Source: Meconema thalassinum
Lineage: Eukaryota > Arthropoda > Insecta > Orthoptera > Tettigoniidae
Length of the DNA stretch: 64,000 nt
Assembly (NCBI GenBank): GCA_946902985.2
Contig: OX336391.1
Coordinates: 73,261,947-73,325,946 of the forward strand
Reading direction: 5' to 3'
Below the pieces are notes generated by a model, which saw only the letters and a program-made list of their open reading frames with translations, was not told where the DNA came from and did not search any database. Both the position numbers and the translations under genes were made by a program. Shown piece by piece: positions 34,067 through 45,508 of this stretch (within the stretch, counting starts at the first letter, position 1; the number at the start of each line of letters is the position of its first letter).

Positions 34067-35043
34067 TCATCGTTGTTGTTTGAGTCTCCAGTCTTTTGAC
34101 TGGTTTGATGCAGCCTTCTATGCCTCCCTGTCCTGAGCTAATCGTTTCATCTCTACATAGCTACGACACCTTACATCCGAGGCAATCTGTTTAACATATT
34201 CTAACATTGGTCTACCCCTACAGTTCTTGTCCTCGACCCTTCCTTCCATAACTAAGCTTGCTATTCCTGGGTGTCTAAGTATGTGTCCTATCAACCTTTC
34301 TCTTCTCTTCATTAGCATTAGCCAGAAACATCTCTCCTCTCCCACTCGTCTTAATACCTCTTCGTTTGTAACTCTATTTACCCATCTGATTTTCATCATT
34401 CTCCTGTAACACCCCATTCCAAACGCATCAATTCTCCTCTTTTCTGCTGCACCAATAGTCCAACTTTCACTTCCATAGAGCGCCGCGCTCCAGTCAAAAA
34501 TGACTTCCTAATGCCTAAATCTATATTCAATGTCAACAGATTCCTTTTCTGTAGAAATGCTTTCCTTCCCTAGGCTAACCTAATTTTTATATCCTCTTTG
34601 CTTCGTCCATCGCTAGTTATTTTGCTTCCTAAGTAACAGAAGTCTCCTACATCCTTCAGCTTTTCACCTGCCAATTTGATGTGCATATAGGTTTCTGATA
34701 TATTTCGGCTGCATTCCAGTATTTTCGTTTTACATTTATTAATTTTCATCATGTATTCTTTCCGTAAGACGGAGTCCACACCATTCAAAAACTCATTCAA
34801 ATCCTCAGGTGTGTCGGCCAAGATGACGATGTCATCAGCAAATCTCAGAGTTGAAATTATTTCTCCTTGAATCTTCACTCCCACTTTAAATTTTTGTACA
34901 ATTTCCTTCATTGCTTGTTCAATGTAAATAATGAAAAGTATGGGTGATAAGTTGCAGCCTTGCCTTACACCTTTATGAATACCAGCTTCTCTCTCATGTC
35001 CATCAGCTCGAATGACAGCTGTCTGGATTCTGTACAGATTGTA

Positions 35044-35706
35044 CAGAGCGGATAGTTTATCTGTCTCGGAGACCCTCGCTAGCCCGCTCGCCCGCCACGC
35101 ACTTTGCCGTTATGCGGCGCCCGCCCGGCACTGAGTCATTGAGTATAGGAATTTGTACTTACCTAGTTCACAGCCGGTGCTGAAAATGTTCGCCATGCAC
35201 TGCTACACATCGCTGGTACCTTTTTATGAAACTGGCATTTACTCTCTGAAGTTCCTTTAGCACCGATTGACTGTATTTCAGCTTTAGTCTTGAAGTCTTT
35301 AAGCTCATTTACAGTGTAAGGGTTTCTCGCATACACTCTATTTTTAAGCGTCCTCCAAAAATAAAAGTCACATGGTGATAAGTCTGGGCTTCGCGGGGGC
35401 CACACGTTCACACTTATAATCCTCGTACCGAAAATGCGACGCAATTCTGTCATGGATGCTTCGGCAGTGTGAGCAGTCGCAGAATCTAGTTGAAAGTAAT
35501 TCGACAATCGCTCTCCGTAAGTCAGTTCGTCAAAAAAATTGGTCAAGGATCACATTGAAGTACAAATTTAAGTACAAATTCCTATACCCAATGACTCAAT
35601 GCCGCGCCAGCGGCGCATAACGGCAAAGTGCCTGGCGGGAGACAGGCTCGCGCCTCGGGCGAGCGGGCTACCGAGGGTCTCCGAGACAGAAAAACTATCC
35701 TCTCTG
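35044..35706 (-). mobile_element. Internally deleted mariner-like element
   Basis: A 663-bp element flanked by TA (35042-35043 and 35707-35708). The ends are long inverted repeats of more than 100 bp: cagagcggatagttt... on the left matches the reverse complement of ...aactatcctctctg on the right, and the similarity continues through tctcggagaccctcg and ggtataggaatttgtactt-like sequence to about 35160 and 35570. Only the C-terminal part of the transposase remains inside. Removing the element and one TA restores the RT reading frame of the host LINE across the site, which confirms both boundaries. Confidence 0.9.
35163..35546 (-). pseudogene. Mariner-like transposase, C-terminal fragment
   Basis: A ~127-residue frame contains the second catalytic Asp in NYFQLDSATAHTAEASM and the third in PPRSPDLSPCDFYFWRTLK. 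By my count 38 residues lie between them, longer than the 34 of canonical mariner, which fits other mariner-related groups. The helix-turn-helix region and the first Asp are missing. The fragment ends with a frame that has lost similarity after about residue 85. It cannot be functional; the element could at most be moved by a related transposase. Confidence 0.85.
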
Positions 35707-37768
35707 TAGATCACCCTCCTATCCCTGTACTTTATTCAAATAGTTTTCAAAATGTCAAACAATTTACTCCAATCAACATTATCAAAAGCCTTCTCTGAGT
35801 CTACAAATGCCATGAACGTTCCCTTATCGTTTCTTATTCTACCTTCCAAAATCAGCCTTAGAACAGCTTCCTTTGTTCCTACATTTCTCCTGAAACCAAA
35901 CTGGTCTTCACCCAACTCCGCTTCTATCTGGCTTTCCATCCTCTTGTAAATTATTCTAGACAGGATCGTTGAAGGATGAGTAATCAAGCTGATTGTACGG
36001 TAATCCTCACAACTTTCAGATCCTACTTTCTTCGGTATAGGGATGATAACATTCTTCTTGAAATCAGAAGGTACCTCACCTGTCTCATAAATCCCACACA
36101 CCCAGTGAAATAACCTGATCAGACATTCATCTCCTATGCAGCGTAGCAACTCAATCGGTATATCATCTATACCTGGTGTTCGTTCCTGCTTAAGTCTTCC
36201 ACTGCTCTGTCAAATTCTGATCTCAATATTAAATCTTCTTTCGCATCTTCATCAATTTCCTCCTCCTTTTCCATTACATGATTCTCAATCTCCTTTCCCT
36301 TATACAAACACTCTATGAAAGCTTTCCATCTCTCAACCTTTTCTTCCCTATCTGTTAGAGGCTTTCCGTTTGTGTCCTTAATATTACAGCACTTAATCTT
36401 CTTTTCCCCAAATGTATTCTTAATCCTTCGGTAAGCTGTGTCTACTTTTCCTAATTTCAGACAATTTTCTATACCTGCACATTTTTCTTTCAACCATTCT
36501 TCTTTCGCTACCTTGCACTTCTTGTTAACCTCATTTCTCAGACGTCTGTATTCTTATCTCCCCTTTTAATCTCTTACATTCTTGTGTTTCCGCCTTTCTT
36601 CCATCGATTCTAGTATATATTGAGTGATCCACGGTTTTCTGCCTATTCTTTCTTTCCTACCAATGTTTTCTTGTGCAGATTTTGTTATTTCTTTCTTCAA
36701 AAGTGTCCATTCGTCTGCAATTGAAGTTTCTTTAGGGTTTTTCATTAGTCCTTCCTCTATACTCATCTTGAATCTTTCGATTACATCCTTCTCATTCAGT
36801 CTGTCTATTACCCACTTTTTTGGCTTTTGACTTTTCTTCAGTTTCTTCAACTTTAATCTGCATTTCATAACAACCAGATTGTGGTCAGAGTTTATGTCAG
36901 CACCGGGATATGTTTTACAATCAAAATCTGGTTTCGAAACCTCTGCTTGACCATAATGAATTTGATTTGGTAACGCCCTGGATCTCCTGGTCTCATCCAT
37001 GTGTATATTCTTGTATGTGGTTATTGAATAAGGTGTTAGCTATGACCAGCTAATGCTCGGCGCAGAATTCCATCAGCCTGCTTCCTCGATCATCCTTTTC
37101 ACCCAATCCAAAATCTCCTACTATCTTCCCTTCTCTTCCTTTTCCTACCACAGCATTCCAATCTCCCATTACTATAACATTTTCATCACCCTTGTCATAC
37201 CTCAGAATTTCATCCATTTCTTCGTAGACCTTTTCAACATCTTCATCATCAGCTTGACTGGTAGGCATATCGACTTGTACCACTGTGGTGCACGTAGGTT
37301 CTGTATTGATTTTTGTAACAATAATCCGTTCACTATATTGCTCATAATATTCCACCCGCTGTCCAAGTTTCCTACTCAATATGAGACCAACCGCTGCTTG
37401 GCCATTGTTTGATTTAGTGCTAATGACCCTATAGTCTCCTGACCAAAAGTCCTGTTCTTCCTGCCAGCTCATTTCACTAATCCCAACCCAATCCAACCTC
37501 AACCTATCCATTTCCCTTTCCAAGTTTTCTAACCTTCCACTTCCTAGCAGACTTGTAACATTCCACGCTCCGACCCGTAGAATATCAGATTTCCTCTTTG
37601 TCAATTCTGTGATGTTAACCCCCTCTCGAGTAGTCCCCACCCGGAGATCCCGGTTGTTTCAATTATTATTAATAATCCACGTAAGATTTCACTTCAATTA
37701 CTTTGTACTTGATCTCATTCGTAGTTATTATTATTAAGGATAAGTGCGCACAATGTGCATTACAATAA

Positions 37769-40570
37769 TTATTTACAAAATTCTGTAAGCGATGACAACC
37801 TTTTACTACACACGAGAGCGTGGTAAGTATCGCATGACTTTTGACACAATTTACAAATGCACTTTGGTCTGGGCACATGGAACACCTCAGTCTCACAAAT
37901 CTTGTGGTGAAAACCGTGCACCGCGAATCGGGTCACTGTGTGTCTCAAATCATAGGCAGTGCCCTTCCATTCTGTTGACGTCATGGCCGTAGTGGAGTAG
38001 AAATCAATTGGGATATCCTTCTTTTTTGCAAGTAGTTCTTGTAGCAAATCGTTGTATTGTCTTGTGGATGGTAGTTGGTGAACCAGTCGGAGTTCTTCTA
38101 TAAAGAAAGGTTCCCCCGCTAGTTCATACGCCAGTCTCGATGGGGTGAATTTTGACAAACAAAGCAGTCTTTTTAAGAATAAGGTTTTCACTTTCTCTAA
38201 GTCTTTCAGGTTATTTTTGCTTAAATTAACCCATATTATATCCAATCCATACGTTGCAATTGGTGTAACTTTTGCTTTAAAGAGTCTCAGTGCCGATTGC
38301 AGGGACATATCCCTGAGATGACTAATGTCGTTCATTGATCTGACAGCACAGATCATTTTATCTTTGATGTGACGTGTAAATAATTTCCCTTGTATTTGCA
38401 AAGTAATTCCTAGATATTTGTAATGACTGGTTTGAAGCAAAGGTTCATCTCTGAGGTAAAGAATGTCATCTTTGGCAGTTCTTCCGCCCTTTCTGAATAT
38501 CATTGCTACCGTTTTCTGAAGGTTTATTTCAAGATCGTTGATTTGGGCCCATATTGCAAGTTGATTCAAGCTGTCCTGTAGCTCTTCTCTTGACGACGAG
38601 GTCAGAACCATATCATCGGCATATACGATGATTTTGACTTTCTGGGAACGTAAGAGACATACCACATCAGCAGTCGCGACATTAAATAGAAGAGGGCTTA
38701 GAGGGTCACCCTGAAGTACTCCCATTGTTTGATCGATTGGATTAGATATAGTTATTCCGTTATCTATTTCTACCTGGTTGTTATGTAGAATATCCTTAAT
38801 CAATCTGGTGATGTAGTGGTGCTCCAGACCAATCATTTCGGTGAGTTTCTTTACTAGTATGCTTCTATTAATGCGGTCGAAGGCCTTAGAGAAGTCTATG
38901 AAGACTGCATATACTTTCTGTTTTGGAAGCCTTAAAGTGTCCTGTATTATGTCGAGCAAGTAATTGACAGCTTGCAGTGACGATCTCTGCTTGCGGAAGC
39001 CAAACTGCTCTTCCGGAATTTTATCGTCTATCAGTTGTGTCAGTCTTGTTGTGAGTAATTTCATCATAAGTTTGAAGAGAGTATCTTCCAATGCAATGCC
39101 TCTATATGCATTAGGATCACTGGAGTCACCTTTCCCTTTATACAGCATTTTTATTCTGGATCGTCTCCATGAGTCTGGGATCCTTCCCTGACGTAAGCAT
39201 TCGTTCATAAGATCGGTCCACGTTCCTATGAGCATCGGTGCGGCTTCTTTAAGATGTTCATTATAAATCGAGTCTGGCCCACAGGCCTTTCTATCTTTAC
39301 TGCTTTTTATTGCAAGTGAAAGTTCCTCTACTGTGATGGGATCGAAAGCACTTGTGTGAGGGTCAGTATCTGGTCTGGTGTCTTTTTCTTGCAAAACGTG
39401 ACCAAGGTGTTGTTCCCATGTTTCAATTGGTATGTCCTTAGGAAATTTCGGTTGTATAGGTTTCAGTGCTCTGAAGGGATCCTGTTCAATTTCTTCAATT
39501 AGTATTTTCTCCTTCTTTTCTAAAAATACTTTCTTAGCCTTTTTGATGATGATCTTATAGTGTTTCCGTAGATCTGCATATGTCTTCAGTGTTGTTTCCG
39601 TTTCCTGCTTTCTCACAGCGTGAAGAGCATTGATTGTTCGTTTCCTTATTTGAAAGCATTCTTCATTAAACCATGGCTTGGCTTTCCTTGGTCTTTCTTT
39701 AACTGAAAGCACAGAATTCCGCATGGAATTCTCTAAATTCCATAGTGCTTCATCAATGTTTCCTGCAATTATGTTATCATGTATGTCTGAGACCCTAATT
39801 GTTTGCAATTTGGTGAGATCCAATTTCCTCGATACTTTGCTTTTGCTTCTTAGCGAAGGAGTTATCTGTATTCCCTGGTAGAGAACTGTGGCAATGGGTA
39901 GGTGTTTTCTTACGGTGACATTGTCAATTGCACGCTGTTGGAGAACGGTGAAACCCTTATTAATGAATACGAGGTCAATTGTACTTGACCCATTTTGACA
40001 TATGTATGTTTTTGTTTCTTTATTGTTAGTCAGTGTTAGGCCTTCTTGTTCCATGTAATGCAGAAGTGTGGACGTCTTTCGAGAAGGTACATCAATGCGA
40101 CAGTTGAAGTCACCAGCTACTATTAGCGCATCATTCCTCGCTACATGACTTAACGCTACAGTTAGATCGTCTATTAAATCTTCTTCTCGAAAATCTGGTT
40201 GAAAGTACGCACAAATTATGTATAAAATTGGTGTCTTCACGATTAGTATGTTGTTAGTCCGGTGCTTCACTGTAAAAGGAGATAGGCTGGGTTTCAGCAG
40301 ACAAGAGATACCTCCTTTAGGCCTTCCAATGTTACTTTTGATGGCGGTATTATGGATGCAGTAAAAATCTTTTGCTCCCCAGTCTTCTGTAAGAAAAGTC
40401 TCTGTTAACAGTACTATGTCATAATCATCAAAAATATTATTTGGAGCTAGTTGTAACGCGTTCTTTATACCTTCAATGTTCCATAGAATAATCCTTAATT
40501 TATGTTGCCTTTCTGCTATATTATTACTAGAAGTTCTAATTTCTTGTTCTGGGCACTCATTTTTTCGCAC
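37769..40570 (-). CDS. LINE ORF2: APE endonuclease and reverse transcriptase, essentially intact
   Basis: An uninterrupted frame of 933 codons. Residues ~25-240 form the APE-type endonuclease that nicks the target (LRIILWNIEGI, IVLLTETFL, ALIVAGDFNCRID, STIDLVFIN). Residues ~430-720 form RT (MLYKGKGDSSDPNAYRGIA, EQFGFRKQRSS, VFIDFSKAFDRIN, GVLQGDPLSPLLFN, catalytic IVYADDMVLTSS at about 650). The C-terminal part ends with a Cys/His motif (CICKLCQKSCDTYHALVC). The frame has no ATG before the endonuclease; the first codon shown is GTG. An ATG that overlaps the ORF1 stop (TAATG, 40573-40577) is one base out of frame because of a run of six A at about 40562-40567. Either a base was lost there, or ribosomes slip. 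Otherwise all catalytic motifs are present. Confidence 0.9.
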   Translation of the reverse strand: MRKNECPEQEIRTSSNNIAERQHKLRIILWNIEGIKNALQLAPNNIFDDYDIVLLTETFLTEDWGAKDFYCIHNTAIKSNIGRPKGGISCLLKPSLSPFTVKHRTNNILIVKTPILYIICAYFQPDFREEDLIDDLTVALSHVARNDALIVAGDFNCRIDVPSRKTSTLLHYMEQEGLTLTNNKETKTYICQNGSSTIDLVFINKGFTVLQQRAIDNVTVRKHLPIATVLYQGIQITPSLRSKSKVSRKLDLTKLQTIRVSDIHDNIIAGNIDEALWNLENSMRNSVLSVKERPRKAKPWFNEECFQIRKRTINALHAVRKQETETTLKTYADLRKHYKIIIKKAKKVFLEKKEKILIEEIEQDPFRALKPIQPKFPKDIPIETWEQHLGHVLQEKDTRPDTDPHTSAFDPITVEELSLAIKSSKDRKACGPDSIYNEHLKEAAPMLIGTWTDLMNECLRQGRIPDSWRRSRIKMLYKGKGDSSDPNAYRGIALEDTLFKLMMKLLTTRLTQLIDDKIPEEQFGFRKQRSSLQAVNYLLDIIQDTLRLPKQKVYAVFIDFSKAFDRINRSILVKKLTEMIGLEHHYITRLIKDILHNNQVEIDNGITISNPIDQTMGVLQGDPLSPLLFNVATADVVCLLRSQKVKIIVYADDMVLTSSSREELQDSLNQLAIWAQINDLEINLQKTVAMIFRKGGRTAKDDILYLRDEPLLQTSHYKYLGITLQIQGKLFTRHIKDKMICAVRSMNDISHLRDMSLQSALRLFKAKVTPIATYGLDIIWVNLSKNNLKDLEKVKTLFLKRLLCLSKFTPSRLAYELAGEPFFIEELRLVHQLPSTRQYNDLLQELLAKKKDIPIDFYSTTAMTSTEWKGTAYDLRHTVTRFAVHGFHHKICETEVFHVPRPKCICKLCQKSCDTYHALVCSKRLSSLTEFCK

Positions 40571-40574
40571 TTCA

Positions 40575-41747
40575 TTATGCGAGACGTGCTCCCTCGAAAA
40601 AGGGGCGACGAAAGGAAATACGTTTAACCAGTATGCGTTCTGGCCAGATTTCTGGCGTCATTGCTCTTTCCTTGTCCTCAAATGGGATGCCTATTTTGAA
40701 TGCTTTACTTTTTCCTCTTGTTTCTATTTGCTCACATTCTATTTCCCCCTGTATGCCTATGTTTTTGAGGTGTGAAATAAGTGTCTTTGCTTCAGTTGTT
40801 GGATGAACTCTGCCTATGAAAAGCCATGCTTTACGTTCCGCTGGTCTTAGGTTACAAGTTATATCAAAAGGTTTAGTCCCCTGAATTCCTAGGTGTCTTG
40901 GTGAGGGAGTTCTCTCCACTTCTGCCATAGTATATTCTTCATTATCCTTCCTTAGTGTGGAGTGACGTTCATTTTTACTACCTGGATCCCTCTCATCCTG
41001 AGTCTGGAGTTTGTCAGAGTTTCCGTGGCTGTTGTTGGGATTTTGAAGACTTTGCTGTGCTGTCGGTGGGTTTGGAGCTTTCCCTTTTATTAACGGAGGT
41101 CTCTGATTGACCGCTGTCAAGATTTCTGTTTGTTGCAGTTGCGTTTCAAGCAGCAGTGACATTTTCTGCATCATAGTTTCTGAGACTTGGTCCATTTTAG
41201 TTTTCAGCTCCTCATAGTTTTCCTTGTTTAGATTTGTAGATTTCATATTCTGATCACATGCACCAACCATGGCTTCGGTAGTTGCTTGTGTTGCCATTTC
41301 GCATACCTGTTTTGTGGAGGAAGCGTTTTTCTTTCGTTGATTATCTTCCTGTTTGGTAGAATCCGATGATCGATTGTCCCTTGAAAGACATTGGCTTGTA
41401 AGTTTAGATATATTTTTTGCCATTTCATCCATTTTCTTGCACATTTCTGCACGCATCTCTTCTAGTTCTTTTTGCATGCTTCTTCCCGATTTATATAGAG
41501 TGAAGTCCTGTTCACAATTAAAACATAACCATAAAAGTTTTGATTTTTTCTTACTGGTTGACTTTAGTGCGTTAAATTGTCCTTGCTGCAATTCCGCACA
41601 CGATAGATGATGCCATCTCTGACATGGCCCGTCACAGGTCACAGCTGTTTCGTTTTCCTCTACCCTCTTACCGCACACAGAGCAGAAATCAAGAGTTTTG
41701 TCATCCACTCTAGTTGTCGAAGCCAGCTGACTGTTTTCGTCCGGCAT
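40575..41747 (-). CDS. LINE ORF1 protein with PHD finger and coiled coil
   Basis: About 390 residues from the ATG at 41747 (the frame is open further upstream, but this is the first ATG). ORF1 proteins of LINEs bind the element RNA. Near the N-end is a complete PHD-type zinc finger: C-x2-C (FCSVCGKR), C-x3-C (TCDGPC), H-x2-C (RWHHLSC) and C-x2-C (WLCFNC), in the C4HC3 order. A Lys/Glu/Met-rich stretch predicted to be coiled coil follows (KELEEMRAEMCKKMDEMA), then a polar Gln/Asn-rich linker. The last ~80 residues form a compact domain (AWLFIGRVHPTTEAKTLI to RILVKRISFRRP) like the RNA-binding C-terminal domain of other LINE ORF1 proteins. PHD fingers are known from ORF1 of CR1-like elements. 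The assignment as ORF1 is firm; clade is inferred. Confidence 0.85.
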   Translation of the reverse strand: MPDENSQLASTTRVDDKTLDFCSVCGKRVEENETAVTCDGPCQRWHHLSCAELQQGQFNALKSTSKKKSKLLWLCFNCEQDFTLYKSGRSMQKELEEMRAEMCKKMDEMAKNISKLTSQCLSRDNRSSDSTKQEDNQRKKNASSTKQVCEMATQATTEAMVGACDQNMKSTNLNKENYEELKTKMDQVSETMMQKMSLLLETQLQQTEILTAVNQRPPLIKGKAPNPPTAQQSLQNPNNSHGNSDKLQTQDERDPGSKNERHSTLRKDNEEYTMAEVERTPSPRHLGIQGTKPFDITCNLRPAERKAWLFIGRVHPTTEAKTLISHLKNIGIQGEIECEQIETRGKSKAFKIGIPFEDKERAMTPEIWPERILVKRISFRRPFFEGARLA

Positions 41748-41900
41748 GTTAAATATAGAAATGTTCCACCAACAACCAATAAGAACCCAGCAGCTCCTAG
41801 TCAATCAAACAGTGGATCAGCTCTGTACCTAGCCGCTCGTGTCGTAGGTCGATAGATGATACATGCACTCTCGGAGTTCTATATCTTACACTAACACTCT

Positions 41901-43985
41901 TTGCTTAATGAATTGCGTTGGCAGTACTGTTCTCGTTCTTGACTTACAAATGTTATTTTTGAAATTGCGCAAAGCAATTAAAAATGCACACGTTTGTTAC
42001 TGTAATATAAACACGATTACTTACATAGATTCTAATTACACTGGTCTATCATTCAAAGCATACCGCAATGTGGTTGTTAAACACTATTATTTACACATAG
42101 GCTAACTGCAGCGTGCCGATTCAACCGTTCGTAGTTATTAATTGTTTATTTGAAACCAGTTGGTCTAGCATGTTCTGTGTAGCCTACCCTTGTTAGATGT
42201 GTTGTAACTTCGTATTAACATCACGCAAGGGTTTCCTAACAATATGTAACTTCTATATTAAATTACCTACTATATTTATGATTACGAAATGCCTACCCTT
42301 GTTTAATTTCAGCATCAATAATCGTTATTGTTAATTAATCGCGAAAAAGTTCATTCCTAATTTCCACGTTGTCGTAATAAATTTTGATATATATCCAACT
42401 GCTAAATCTACTTATTAAACACCAAACTCTACATTATGGTGAATTTCTCTGTACCTTCATTCGCACAGCCTCGTTACCGGCGATGCCTTCCTCCAGGCGT
42501 CGTCTCTATCTCTCTACGTCCAACTGTCTCCGTTTCTGGTTCATCACATGGCCCCATGGTCGCCGAAAGAGTCCATTTGGTCCTACTCTGCCATCATCCA
42601 TTCCAGGGAACCCCCATGCTCCTCATTTAGCCCTCCATCGCGTACTCGAACGAATTTGTGGTATATTGTCCGTATTGCACGTTGCTGATGTTCGTGAAGG
42701 TGTTTTCCATCATTATTTTATTATCGCACATATTGAAAGTACATTGTGCCAACATATCATTCACGTTGTCCGTTCCTCAAAATATCAATTGTTTCGCTTG
42801 TAATGTCCGTCTTACATAACAAAACTTTTACGTAAATTGTTCCGCAGACCGCCTGAAATCTTGGCCATGTGTTATCTGACCTTGATCTGAGTCCACTCGC
42901 CCCTGGTCTTCACCTGTTGTTATGCGAGAAACCAAAAGCCGAAACAACTGACAAATGCTTCCAATATTCACGGCCTTGATTCGACTTGCGATAACTCGCA
43001 CTATACTGGGCCGCGCCTCGTAATATTCTGCGCCGATATGCTATTTCGCTTGTGGACTTGACGCTGTATTTAATAGATGCGGAACACTTTTCAGTTTGTA
43101 CACCGTAATTACGTTGCATTGAATGTCCTTAATAGGTGCAGGGCTATCATTTAAATTCAGTTCTACTAATACACTGTGATTGTAACACATATCTTACATC
43201 TGCGTATTCCCGTGCCGGATACTGCCCCCACTGAACACCGATCCGTGTTCTATCGCTCCGCACTGCGTTATAACCAGGTAAGTTGACTGTTCCAATCGTA
43301 AACCGTCAGTGTCCCCAATCGTAAACCGTAAGTGACCTTCTCCTAGCTCGTGATCTTTCCTCCACACCTCGTTTTGATTCATCCAGAGCGCTCTAGCTTC
43401 TCAATCCAACTATTGAGTAAAAATAATTACTATTTTCTCGATGTTTCGATGTAACTCATCATTTTCGTATATTGAATTTCATAATATATGCTTCCAAATA
43501 TTTATGTTACTTGCCAGGTTACAAGAATATTTCATATAGCAATTCTGAGCTTACTTAAGTATTTCGTGCATGTGACGTCGCCATGGTGTCACTTCTCACT
43601 GCCTCTTTCGTCATCTCGCCTTCTGCTCTTCTTCTGATACATTCTAGAATCTAGGCGCATGTCATATCGCTGGCAGTACACTACAAATAACAGGTCCAGA
43701 CGACCACGAGCCCGTATGATGGATTGCTATGGTCATCGATATAATGCAAACCATATCAGATAGAGATGCATGGCGACATGATGGGCTATCATAACCACGA
43801 CGCCTCTTGCTTGAGACACAAAGAATAACATGAAGTTAGAAAGGAGGACGGCTTAAATGTTACTCCAGAAGTCTATTAGAATATTGTTTTAGATCCCTTA
43901 TTAGGGGGTGGTTGGATCTAAAAGGAAAGAGTTATTGTGTCAATTTATAAAGCTGTGCCTAAAAAGGGGTAGCTTCCCTTGGCAG
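41901..43985. other. Sequence without recognisable genes
   Basis: Two kb of mixed composition. A 139-residue plus-strand frame at 42384-42803 shows no motif and no typical codon pattern. I see no terminal repeats. The first part may be the 5' end or target of the PHD-finger LINE. Confidence 0.35.
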
Positions 43986-44995
43986 GGTAAGCTGACCAGT
44001 GTAGAGTGTTGTTGTGTGTTAGGAACTAGGCGGCGCTCCTATAAATAACGTAGTAGTGTTTTAGGGGATGGGACTCAATGCAAGGGTCACTGTGCTGGTC
44101 GCTCAGCTGACTGGCTTATTATATAACTGAACGTGCTTGTATCAGCTAAGTGGCACGCGCTGCTTCCTAGCAGCCGGGCCGCCGCGAGAAATACAATGGT
44201 ATCTGAGCTAGCACTGTCAGACTACCGTATGTCACGTCTAACCGTGACGGGAATAAGGAAGGGCGTTGGGATGTAAAGAGGCGTATAAACAGTAAGGCGA
44301 GTGTAGAGTGTTGACCAAGTGTTTATTGGTCTGTGATGTTAAAGTATGAGTCCCTTGTAGGGAATGTAACAATGTTCACAATGTGAAAGTACAAGCTGTG
44401 GGTAAAGGTTACAAAAGTAGGAAATCTGAACACGACTGACTCACCTCTGATGACACCAGCGTAGCCTTCGGTTGCACCACTGAAAGACTGATAATGGAGA
44501 GATCCTTGTGACCTCCTTAGGCCTCCTTTTATATTCTTGGGCGCTATGCTGTCAGCAATGTGATGGCATAGCTGCCCCAGTTAATAATATGTCGCTGTGT
44601 GTAATAATTGTGCAAGGATTGAGCTGCTTTCTAGAATGGCAAGCTGTCCTCGCGGTGTTGATGGATGTTGGCCTGGCTTTACGAGGGTTGCTCGTTAGGA
44701 TATTTAGATAGATGCTGGGGGGATGGTCTCCAAGGGGTGCATACCCCTGGTGTACTGTACAAGCCTCCTTCCCTATTTAGTTCGCGTCCCCGCGAACGGG
44801 AACGGAACTTGAGGTTGGGATGCTGATGTAGTCGTTCTTGAAGCCCCCTCGTATCTTCTGGCGGTGTCTTCCTCGTTGTCGTCGGCGTCGTCGTGTAGAA
44901 TGGGTGATGTCGTGAAGTGTAGGTGTGAGATCAGCCCGTGTTCAGAGGGGAGGGTTATGGGATGTACAAATATATGTATAACACTGACATTGGCA
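43986..44995. other. GC-richer unclassified sequence
   Basis: The phrase 'gtgtagagtgttg' occurs at 43999 and 44303. Otherwise there is no repeat, LTR pair or coding motif that I can support. Confidence 0.3.
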
Positions 44996-45095
44996 TTGTG
45001 AAAATGGAAATTGACATTGAAAAAAAATTGACATTGAGAAAAATTTGACATCGAGAAAAAAATTGACATTGAAAAAAAATTGCCATTGCCATTGC
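44996..45095. repeat. Minisatellite with ~17-bp unit (ttgacattgaaaaaaaa)
   Basis: Five to six copies of 'ttgacattgaaaaaaa' with small changes (tgacatcgagaaaa, tgccattgcc). The unit pairs a constant ttgacattga with an A run of variable length. Confidence 0.85.
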
Positions 45096-45412
45096 TGGCA
45101 TATTGCTAGTTTCAAAAAAGAGAAAAAAAACATAGTTTCAATAGTGATCCGTTACATAGTTGTGCAGGGAGGAAAAACCCAGCTAGACGAGGAATTGTGC
45201 CGTCTGGCTTTATTTTGGGGAAAAAAGTGCTCCCTGCTAAGAGAAAGATAGAAGAGAATAGAAAAAATGGGTGTTCCAAGGTATAATTTAAGGGAAATAT
45301 TCAAAGTATTTATTGGTTTGGGATAAAACGGAACACCCTGACAAATTTGGGCGTTATTAGAGTAGAAAGGAAAAAACAAAACCGTGTATTCAGTGTTGCC
45401 ATTATGGCAGTG

Positions 45413-45508
45413 TTGAATGGCGTGACATATTGTTTACATTTAATTTACAAACATGACATTTTGAATGGCGTGACATATTGTTTACATTTAATTTACAAGC
45501 ATGATATT
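45413..45508. repeat. 48-bp tandem duplication
   Basis: Two almost identical copies, each starting ttgaatggcgtgacatattg, at 45413 and 45461. Only a few bases differ (caaacatgacatt against caagcatgatatt). Confidence 0.9.

Larger units (their letters stand above)
34067..37655 (-). pseudogene. Near full-length RTE-like LINE, broken by frameshifts and a mariner insertion
   Basis: Read on the minus strand: the APE-type endonuclease at 37640-36800 (LRVGAWNVTSLL, LDWVGISEMSW, ENVIVMGDWNAVVG, then SDHNLVVMKC after a frameshift near 37020). A Lys/Glu-rich linker follows (36900-36170), then RT at 36149-35736 (NVIIPIPKK, EDQFGFRRN, FVDSEKAFDNV). The mariner element at 35044-35706 interrupts RT, which resumes near 35040 and carries RFADDIVILAD at about 34850. 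The C-terminal region ends near 34118 (MMKIRWVNRVTNEEVL, GHILRHPG). The 3' end has the ccagtcttttgac / caacaac-type terminus near 34067-34110 that is typical of these elements. Several frameshifts make it inactive. The 5' end is at about 37655, next to the PHD-finger LINE. Confidence 0.85.
37669..41900 (-). mobile_element. Nearly intact two-ORF LINE with PHD-finger ORF1
   Basis: The element comprises a 5' UTR (about 41748-41900, edge uncertain), ORF1 (40575-41747), ORF2 (37769-40575) and a short 3' UTR ending near 37669 with the tail attattaataataattg on the minus strand. ORF1 and ORF2 meet at TAATG. Apart from a one-base shift at that junction both frames are uninterrupted, so this is the youngest LINE in the window. 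It lies immediately upstream of the RTE-like LINE in the same orientation. Confidence 0.85.

Noticed and set aside
42384..42803. A 139-codon plus-strand frame as a host gene
   Set aside because: No motif, no supporting neighbouring exon and no codon pattern; it may be chance in GC-richer DNA.
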